DNA of 10,560 nt. Source: Clostridia bacterium (lineage in GTDB: Bacteria; Bacillota; Clostridia; Oscillospirales; Acutalibacteraceae). Location: contig CAAGJJ010000122.1 in assembly GCA_900770165.1 (NCBI GenBank), forward strand, positions 1-10,560, written 5' to 3'. Numbering within the stretch: the first letter of the stretch is position 1; every line of letters starts with the position of its first letter. The position numbers were made by a program, and so were the translations under genes. Positions 6,214 through 10,154 of the stretch are shown one piece after another. The notes beneath the pieces are model-generated. The model was not told where the DNA came from. It searched no databases and worked only from the letters and a program-made list of their open reading frames with translations.

Positions 6214-6460
6214 ACCTTTTACATTATATGGAGTATTAAACACTGATACTGGCAAATTAATAAGTAATCTCACTAATCCATCACATAAATACTGGGAACA
6301 GAAAAAATGGGCTGAAATAGCTTTAAAAAGATATATAGATGATTATGATTTCTGGCATGATAAGATGCCTAGAAAATACCCATATAAGAAAGACAGTCTT
6401 AAAGTTGTTGAGATAAATTGTATAATTGATAAAAATATCTTTGCTAAAGCAAAGTTATAA
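6200..6460 (+). CDS. small conserved phage-type hypothetical, TTG start, 86 aa
   Basis: AAAGGAG at 6186-6192 is seven bases before TTG 6200, and no ATG is near, so the TTG start is well supported. The opening 'FTLYGVLNTDTGKLISNLTN' followed by 'PSHKYWEQK' matches a small protein type I know from clostridial phages ('YGVLxTDTGKLVSNLTNPSHKYWE'), without known function. The remainder is basic and helical (KRYIDDYDFWHDKMPRKYPY), closing with a strand VVEINCIID. It overlaps the upstream gene by 14 bases. The long palindrome at 6462 starts directly after its stop. Confidence 0.8.
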   Translation: MKEIKPFTLYGVLNTDTGKLISNLTNPSHKYWEQKKWAEIALKRYIDDYDFWHDKMPRKYPYKKDSLKVVEINCIIDKNIFAKAKL

Positions 6461-6533
6461 CAGTTTTACTTATGATAGTAATGTGTACTTCGTAGACATT
6501 ACTCTAATAAGCAAAACTTAAAAACGCTATAAC
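6454..6533. repeat. long palindrome, stand-alone member of the TTATGATA/TCTAATAA hairpin family
   Basis: The arms 6462-6488 and 6492-6518 pair at 23 of 27 positions around the loop TTC (6489-6491). An outer pair, GTTATA (6454-6459) with TATAAC (6528-6533), can extend it. Mismatches cluster at TTATGATA opposite TCTAATAA, an internal loop also present in the 7392-7516 structures. The tip TACTTCGTA is shared as well. The base that gives A-C on + gives a U-G wobble on the minus strand. No T-tract follows on the + strand, so it is not an ordinary terminator. It may be a mobile palindromic repeat, an RNA motif or a protein-binding site. Confidence 0.75.
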
Positions 6534-6619
6534 AATAAATGCTTTAAAGTAAAAATTGTTTTTAAATATTATAAAAGATTTTATTGAATAAACAGTCAGT
6601 ATAAAAAGGAGGGATATAA

Positions 6620-6736
6620 GTGTATTGTATAAAAATAAGTATGTCACGAAAGAAGAAAAATAGGATATGTAAAAACTGTAAATACCATGAGAAAGTATTT
6701 TGGGATAATCATTATCAGTGGAGATGTACTTATTAG
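6620..6736 (+). CDS. zinc-binding mini-protein, GTG start, 38 aa
   Basis: AAGGAGGG (6606-6613) is a near-perfect binding site six bases before GTG 6620; the later in-frame ATG 6641 has no binding site. The protein has a basic N-terminal third (SRKKKNR). It then has CKNC at 17-20, H23 and H31, and C36 (WRCTY), a pattern like the tiny 'CxxCxY...C' proteins frequent in phage accessory regions. One structural zinc is likely. The function is unknown. It is the first gene after the non-coding stretch 6461-6619, which holds the palindrome and no clear promoter. Confidence 0.65.
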   Translation: MYCIKISMSRKKKNRICKNCKYHEKVFWDNHYQWRCTY

Positions 6737-6756
6737 ATAGAATAGGAGAATTAATT

Positions 6757-6988
6757 ATGAAAGTTCCTTACATTAAGGCTATAGATAAAGATACAGGCAG
6801 AGAAGTTCAGGGATTCTACTTTGAGTATCCTGAAACCTCTTATTGTTTTACAGAAGATTATGAAAAGTCCCCGGTTACCATGTGTGTTTTTTTACACAAT
6901 GACGGACTGGGGATTGCCTAATAAGCCTATGTTATGCCAGAACATTGATAAAGACAGCATTAAGCTTATAAAATATATTGATATTTAG
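6757..6988 (+). pseudogene. YopX-like small protein gene split by a frameshift at a T7 run
   Basis: AGGAG at 6744-6748, eight bases before ATG 6757, fixes the start. The frame gives VPYIKAIDKDTGREVQGFYF, a YopX-type N-terminus, and as written stops after 54 codons at TAA 6919-6921. The run of seven T (6887-6893) is followed in the +1 frame by YTMTDWGLPNKP and then a helix (DKDSIKLIKYIDI) to TAG 6986-6988. 'TDWGLPN' is a motif I know from the C-terminal half of this kind of clostridial phage protein. Removing one T joins the two parts into about 76 residues. This may be a real mutation, a sequencing error or slippage. The intact end lies three bases before a terminator, which supports the longer original gene. 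Confidence 0.75.
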
Positions 6989-6991
6989 ATT

Positions 6992-7018
6992 AGCCGTATT
7001 TTTTAATACGGCTTTTTT
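6992..7018 (+). terminator. rho-independent terminator
   Basis: A perfect 9-bp stem pairs AGCCGTATT (6992-7000) with AATACGGCT (7005-7013) around a TTTT loop, followed by six T (7013-7018). It starts three bases after the restored stop of the frameshifted YopX-like gene. Confidence 0.92.
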
Positions 7019-7020
7019 AG

Positions 7021-7050
7021 TTAGTACACATTTCCCTATTTTGTTATAAT
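7021..7050 (+). promoter_or_regulatory. extended -10 promoter for the 7086 gene
   Basis: TGTTATAAT (7042-7050) is a perfect extended -10 (TGnTATAAT). The -35 is weak (TTAGTA, 7021-7026, 18-bp spacer), as is usual with extended -10 promoters. It lies between the terminator ending at 7018 and the gene at 7086. The same nine bases recur at 7843-7851. Confidence 0.7.
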
Positions 7051-7085
7051 TACAATATAAAAAATAAATTCAAAGGAGCTATTAT

Positions 7086-7325
7086 ATGAGAGTAAAGTTT
7101 ATGAAAACACTGGCAAAAGAAATTGATATTCCTGATGAACTGTTAAAGGCTGATTCAACAGATAATGAAAAGCTGAATGTATTAAAAAGTATTGCTAAAG
7201 AAAATGATTTTGTATCTGATTTTGATTATGTTGTTGTAAATGGTGATACAGATGGAACTCGTCTGTTATGGAATAATTCAGAAAAGAAACCTTTAAAAAA
7301 CAGATATACAGATATAGAAAGATAA
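7086..7325 (+). CDS. small hypothetical protein, 79 aa
   Basis: AAAGGAG (7072-7078) is seven bases before ATG 7086. The protein begins basic (MRVKFMKTLAKEI) and is then acidic (DIPDELLKADSTDNEKL). It has a strand-rich centre, VSDFDYVVVNGDTDGTRLLW, and a basic tail ending in DIER. It has its own terminator-promoter boundary upstream, so it is a one-gene unit. Its end abuts the folded non-coding region; no forward terminator with a T-tract is visible after it. The family is unknown. Confidence 0.75.
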   Translation: MRVKFMKTLAKEIDIPDELLKADSTDNEKLNVLKSIAKENDFVSDFDYVVVNGDTDGTRLLWNNSEKKPLKNRYTDIER

Positions 7326-7362
7326 AAAGAAAAAAGACCTAAGCAACACAGATACTTAAGTC
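7324..7362 (-). terminator. rho-independent terminator on the minus strand
   Basis: Read on the minus strand, GACTTAAG (7362-7355) pairs with CTTAGGTC (7343-7336), including one U-G wobble. TTTTTTCTTTTT (7335-7324) follows. On the + strand the same stem has an A-C mismatch and no T-tract after it, so it is directional. It would end a minus-strand transcript coming from the folded region and converging on the 7086 gene. Confidence 0.65.
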
Positions 7363-7363
7363 C

Positions 7364-7534
7364 TTTCCCTGCATCTACTATGTAGCTGCTTAAGTTTGCT
7401 TTATGATACTAGCATTTCTACTTCGTAGAACTGTACAAGTTCATTTTATGATATTTGCCTTTGGCAAATCTAATAAAGTGAACTTAAAAATTTGGCAAAT
7501 CTAATAAAACAAACTTTTCCCTGTGCCTACTATG
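7364..7534. repeat. direct repeats flanking the three-way-junction domain
   Basis: TTTCCCTGCATCTACTATG (7364-7382) and TTTCCCTGTGCCTACTATG (7516-7534) match at 16 of 19 positions, and all three differences are transitions. They flank the closing helix 7392-7516. Inside it, TTTGGCAAATCTAATAAA occurs twice without change (7460-7477 and 7491-7508), each followed by a variant of AACTT. The arrangement suggests domain duplication or repeat-mediated insertion. Confidence 0.75.
7437..7485. repeat. hairpin, second member of the TTATGATA/TCTAATAA family
   Basis: Arms 7437-7459 and 7463-7485 pair at 20 of 23 positions around TTT. The outer ends are AAGTTCA and TGAACTT; the inner ends are ATTTGCC and GGCAAAT. 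The internal loop TTATGATA/TCTAATAA is the same as in the palindrome at 6462 and in the closing helix 7392-7408/7500-7516, although the flanking arm bases differ and co-vary. Confidence 0.75.
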
Positions 7535-7645
7535 GCTTATTAACGTCTTACATGCCTTAGTAAGCCGTACAAGACATTAGTAGCCACTTATGCCGGATAT
7601 TTACTTTTCTGACAAAAAGTAAACCTATATTGATGCTGCTCATAC

Positions 7646-7717
7646 CTGCATTTTGTTTTACAAACTGCTTAAGTTTGCACTATAAGCAAACTTAATATCT
7701 GCATTTTGCTTCACAAA
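7646..7717. repeat. 19-bp direct repeats flanking a perfect hairpin
   Basis: CTGCATTTTGTTTTACAAA (7646-7664) and CTGCATTTTGCTTCACAAA (7699-7717) differ at two positions, both T/C. Between them TTAAGTTTGC (7669-7678) pairs perfectly with GCAAACTTAA (7686-7695). The 14-mer CTGCTTAAGTTTGC at 7665-7678 is also found at 7386-7399, at the start of the three-way junction. Confidence 0.75.
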
Positions 7718-7801
7718 TTACAAGTCATCAATAATAGGGATGTGAAGTTTGTATGCATACACATATCTTACCAACAAAAAATATGTATGTAGTACTTATT
7801 T

Positions 7802-7830
7802 AAAATAACATAAATATAAGTATATGTAAA
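7802..7830 (-). promoter_or_regulatory. possible minus-strand promoter for the structured RNA
   Basis: On the minus strand, TTTACA (7830-7825) is followed after 17 bp by TATTTT (7807-7802). Transcription would begin near 7795 and read into the folded region. The -10 is weak (4 of 6). It overlaps the upstream part of the + strand promoter at 7843-7851, so the two would diverge and may interfere. Confidence 0.35.
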
Positions 7831-7842
7831 CAGAAATTATTA

Positions 7843-7851
7843 TGTTATAAT
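7843..7851 (+). promoter_or_regulatory. extended -10 promoter for the 7938 gene
   Basis: TGTTATAAT is identical to the element at 7042-7050. No good -35 is visible 17-18 bp upstream (TATGTA or ATATGT). Transcription would begin near 7858, giving an 80-base leader before ATG 7938. AGGAG at 7922-7926 is the binding site, eleven bases before the ATG. I see nothing further in 7858-7921. Confidence 0.6.
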
Positions 7852-7937
7852 CTAACTAAAGAAATGCGTATATAAAAGTTTTCTAGTGAGTTTTAGATTA
7901 GTAAAAGCAGATAGAATATATAGGAGATAGTTAAAAA

Positions 7938-8306
7938 ATGATTAATGATAAAGTTTTTAATAGCATCATACAATTAGATGAATTTTGCAGTAAAATAAAA
8001 ATGAAAGTACATAATGAAGAAAACATATATAAATTTATAAAAGATAGTGATGATTCCATAGATTTATACACGAATAATGATGTTTTGTGTAGATATGGAA
8101 TTTCATGTATAAATATTATAGATGTTATTGGTACATTATTACAGGATTATGCAGTAGGAATTATACAGGATTTTGAAATTGTAGAAAAGTGTAAAGAACC
8201 TGTGATTGTTTTAAATAAAGATGAACAATATAATGAAAAAAAGGAGAAACAGCCTATGGATAATACAGCCAATGTATACACATACAGAGCAAAAGAAATA
8301 AATTGA
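7938..8306 (+). CDS. hypothetical protein, 122 aa, running in frame into a second gene
   Basis: The first 100 residues form an acidic, helical protein: FNSIIQLDEFCSKIKMKVHN, then DDSIDLYTNNDVLCRYGISC, then IIDVIGTLLQDYAVGIIQDF. The start ATG 7938 has AGGAG eleven bases upstream. About residue 100 (NEKKEKQP) the frame passes, without a stop, over a perfect binding site (AAAGGAG 8240-8246) and an in-frame ATG (8256). It then reads 16 codons of the next gene before TGA 8304-8306. The natural end of this protein may therefore have been lost, or it is fused to the next gene. No family is recognised. Confidence 0.65.
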   Translation: MINDKVFNSIIQLDEFCSKIKMKVHNEENIYKFIKDSDDSIDLYTNNDVLCRYGISCINIIDVIGTLLQDYAVGIIQDFEIVEKCKEPVIVLNKDEQYNEKKEKQPMDNTANVYTYRAKEIN

Positions 8307-8807
8307 AAAAACAGTACTAAAGATGAAGAAAAGCAGTATGTAACAGGTAATATCGTTACTGTAGGTGATAGATATTTTATTGTTAATCCGGAAATAGTAA
8401 ATGATTGTGGACTTACAGGATTATCTTTTGATAGTGGCTTTACAGAGATAGATAAAGATACAATTGAACCTGTAATTGATGAGAAGAAAGAACTATTAAT
8501 AAAGGTTCACTCAGAACTCACAGACCTTTCGGATGCTACAACTGATGAAGAACTTGCAGCTCTTTGTGATGCATGTGATTATGATTATGATACATTATCT
8601 GAATGGAATAAAGAGTGTAAACTACAAACTCAGGGCAGTATTATAAGTAGTAATTTTGCAAGAGCATTAGCTGAAAGCTACTATGATGATAATGCACTGA
8701 TTGATTATGCTAAAAAGTATAAAGAGTTTATGAATGAACCACCTGTAAAAACAAATAATATTAAATCAAAGATTTCTGATAAAGCAATTTCTGACAGAGA
8801 GCTTTAA
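8256..8807 (+). pseudogene. YopX-like reading frame interrupted by an in-frame TGA
   Basis: ATG 8256 has AAAGGAG nine bases upstream (8240-8246). The frame reads 16 codons (VYTYRAKEIN), meets TGA at 8304-8306, then continues open for 166 codons to TAA 8805-8807. After the TGA it reads like ordinary coding sequence: YVTGNIVTVGDRYFIVNPE and EIDKDTIEPVIDEKKEL. 'YRAKEIN...YVTGNIVTVGDRYFI' has the outline of a YopX N-terminus ('FRGKRxDNGEWVxGYL'), with the TGA in the first loop. The second half is an acidic helical region (DATTDEELAALCDACDYDYD, ALAESYYDDN). No ATG or good alternative start with a binding site follows the TGA. A nonsense mutation, a sequencing error or regulated readthrough would all fit. 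Counted from 7938, the whole frame is 289 codons. Confidence 0.7.
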
Positions 8808-8814
8808 ATTTTAA

Positions 8815-8857
8815 GACTGGTACTTAAATGTGATACATTTTTGTACCAGTCCTTTTT
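8815..8857 (+). terminator. rho-independent terminator with a two-tier stem
   Basis: GACTGGTAC (8815-8823) pairs perfectly with GTACCAGTC (8843-8851). Inside, AAATGT (8826-8831) pairs with ACATTT (8835-8840) around GAT. Five T (8853-8857) follow. It starts seven bases after the TAA at 8805-8807, which supports that stop as the true end of the interrupted frame. Confidence 0.9.
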
Positions 8858-8859
8858 AT

Positions 8860-8904
8860 AATTAGTCCTTTTTACAATGTTTTTTACCATAAAATGATTA
8901 TAAT
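8860..8904 (+). promoter_or_regulatory. probable promoter after the terminator
   Basis: TATAAT at 8899-8904 is a perfect -10; the -35 17 bp upstream (ATGTTT, 8876-8881) is poor. The block AATTAGTCCTTTTTACAATG (8860-8879) repeats the block at 4737-4759 with small changes, in the same position relative to a terminator. Transcription would begin near 8911. Confidence 0.5.
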
Positions 8905-8941
8905 TAAGTCAAGAAATAAAAGAAGGAAAATTATATAGTTG

Positions 8942-9037
8942 ATGAAGTCTTATATAAGCAAAAGCTTCAGAAAAACTGTTCTGAGTAATTAGTCATACAA
9001 AATGAGCAACTACGAAGTAGATGTAAAAGGAAAATAA
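8942..9037 (+). other. unexplained leader with broken mini-frame
   Basis: After the promoter, AAGGA (8924-8928) is followed by TTG 8939 and ATG 8942, encoding MKSYISKSFRKTVLSN to TAG 8990-8992. The same frame continues SYKMSNYEVDVKGK to TAA 9035-9037. This could be a 16-codon leader peptide, a decayed small gene, or chance. The stretch 9009-9019 (CTACGAAGTAG lies at 9009-9020) is the reverse complement of the tip sequence seen in the palindromes at 6462 and 7416. I see nothing else in 8905-9062. Confidence 0.25.
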
Positions 9038-9075
9038 ACAAGTAAGAATTATTAGTTTTCTTGGGAGGTAAAAAA

Positions 9076-9360
9076 ATGAGAATAGAAGAAATCGCTTTAA
9101 GACAAGAAGCAAGACAAATGTTATGTGAAGCTGGTTTAAGTAAAGAAGAACTTAAAGAACTGGTATTAAAAGATATAGATGATAAAGTAATTCAAGCGAT
9201 AGAAAGCAAAATCAAGGGCATTGATTTTGAACAAATGATTATGGATAGAGTTGATAAAGCTTTAACCAAAGCAGTTAATGATATTGTCCGAAAAGAAGTA
9301 GAGGGATATTTTTATAACAGAAGGCTCAACATTCGTGCAACTGCTTCATTTGAAGAATAA
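9076..9360 (+). CDS. small helical hypothetical protein, 94 aa
   Basis: GGGAGG (9063-9068) lies seven bases before ATG 9076; the TTG at 9061 is inside the binding region and is not a start. The protein is almost entirely charged amphipathic helix (EALRQEARQMLC-like start, then LSKEELKELVLKDIDDKVIQ, then MIMDRVDKALTKAVNDIVRK). It ends with a short basic, strand-like tail (YFYNRRLNIRATAS). It probably forms a coiled coil or oligomer in the cytoplasm. No family is recognised. It lies 42 bases upstream of the next gene. Confidence 0.8.
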   Translation: MRIEEIALRQEARQMLCEAGLSKEELKELVLKDIDDKVIQAIESKIKGIDFEQMIMDRVDKALTKAVNDIVRKEVEGYFYNRRLNIRATASFEE

Positions 9361-9402
9361 AAAATGGTAAGAATTTTTGATTTTTTATAAGGAGAAAAAT
9401 TT

Positions 9403-10134
9403 ATGAGCATTGAATTAAAGGATGCCAGACATGAACTGGATATTTTAGAGAAGTTTATTAATAATCCTGAATTAATTATGTCTGATTTATCAGCATATGG
9501 AGTTAGCGATTATGATTTTTTATTCAGGAACATAACTATTAATAGTAGAACATTTTATGCTGCCATGATGGAATATTTAAAGCAGATTGAGATATTTAAT
9601 AATGATGATATATTTTTATCACCTTATTTGAATAGGAATGTAAGGGTCAGCATATCTTCATTTGAAAAGTTTGACAGTCGGATTATGTGTATTGATTTCA
9701 TAAATCATACATATAAGCTTATTGCTGATGATAATATTAAATACTATAATAGAATAATGAATGATGAGCCTGAGTATAAGCCATATGAAATACAGGATAT
9801 CTTTAAGAGATATGAAAATTATACATTAAAAAAGAGACTGGCTGTTGCATGGAATAATCTTCTTAACAAAGATAAAACTCGCAGTATCAGAATATATGAT
9901 TTCTTTTTCAGCTTATTTGTATCTAAAAAGTATTTAAAAAAGGCACTTGATAAGGAATATAAAAGGGTTGAGAAAGCAAATAAATGCCTTAAAAAGAAAT
10001 ATGATGAAGATATAAAAAGGCAGAAGTTCTATAAACAGAAAGTTCCTGAACAGATACTTAAAATAAAACAGAAGCAAAAAGAGATTATTGAGTATCTTTC
10101 TAAATACGGATTCACAGAACAATCTGATTGTTAA
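9403..10134 (+). CDS. hypothetical protein with basic coiled-coil C-terminus, 243 aa
   Basis: AAGGAG (9389-9394) is eight bases before ATG 9403. This is the longest intact gene in the window. The N-terminal 150 residues are a mixed domain: DARHELDILEKFINNPELIM, SDYDFLFRNITINSRTFYAA, then strands RNVRVSISSFEKFDSRIMCI. A hydrophobic-aromatic helix follows (RIYDFFFSLFVSKKYL, about 163-178), too short and charged to be a clear membrane segment. From about 178 on it is a strongly basic coiled coil (KALDKEYKRVEKANKCLKKK ... LKIKQKQKEIIEYL). Binding to nucleic acid or to another coiled-coil protein is possible. I do not recognise the family. Confidence 0.8.
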   Translation: MSIELKDARHELDILEKFINNPELIMSDLSAYGVSDYDFLFRNITINSRTFYAAMMEYLKQIEIFNNDDIFLSPYLNRNVRVSISSFEKFDSRIMCIDFINHTYKLIADDNIKYYNRIMNDEPEYKPYEIQDIFKRYENYTLKKRLAVAWNNLLNKDKTRSIRIYDFFFSLFVSKKYLKKALDKEYKRVEKANKCLKKKYDEDIKRQKFYKQKVPEQILKIKQKQKEIIEYLSKYGFTEQSDC

Positions 10135-10154
10135 GATAAAATGGAGATGAAAAT

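Larger units (their letters stand above)
7324..7795 (-). ncRNA. candidate large structured non-coding RNA, about 470 nt, class unknown
   Basis: No reading frame of note exists here, but almost all of it can be paired. In + coordinates there is a closing helix, 7392-7408 with 7500-7516. It encloses hairpins 7416-7430 and 7437-7485, making a three-way junction. Next come a long hairpin 7534-7552/7568-7585 and a perfect hairpin 7600-7608/7615-7623. A 12-bp long-range helix with one bulge (7624-7635/7726-7738) encloses a perfect 10-bp hairpin 7669-7678/7686-7695. CTTCACA (7709-7715) can pair with TGTGAAG (7741-7747), a pseudoknot. A minus-strand promoter (7802-7830) and a minus-strand terminator (7324-7362) bracket it. 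Wobble pairs favour the minus strand in most stems; hairpin 7437-7485 is the exception. Phages and mobile elements of this group carry ornate RNAs such as GOLLD and ROOL; I cannot assign this to either. A replication origin or clustered palindromic repeats are alternatives. Confidence 0.5.

Noticed and set aside
6462..6518. Ordinary transcription terminator
   Set aside because: The stem is long and AT-rich with internal loops, and no T-tract follows on the plus strand.
7437..7516. CRISPR array
   Set aside because: Only two exact copies of an 18-mer occur, 13 bases apart, and they are explained as arms of hairpins; there are no regular spacers and no cas genes.
7534..7585. tRNA-like fold
   Set aside because: The stem is a single long interrupted hairpin; there is no cloverleaf, T-loop consensus or CCA end.
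8304..8360. Selenocysteine at the 8304 TGA
   Set aside because: I see no stable stem-loop at the right distance after the TGA, and the surrounding sequence is not that of a redox protein.
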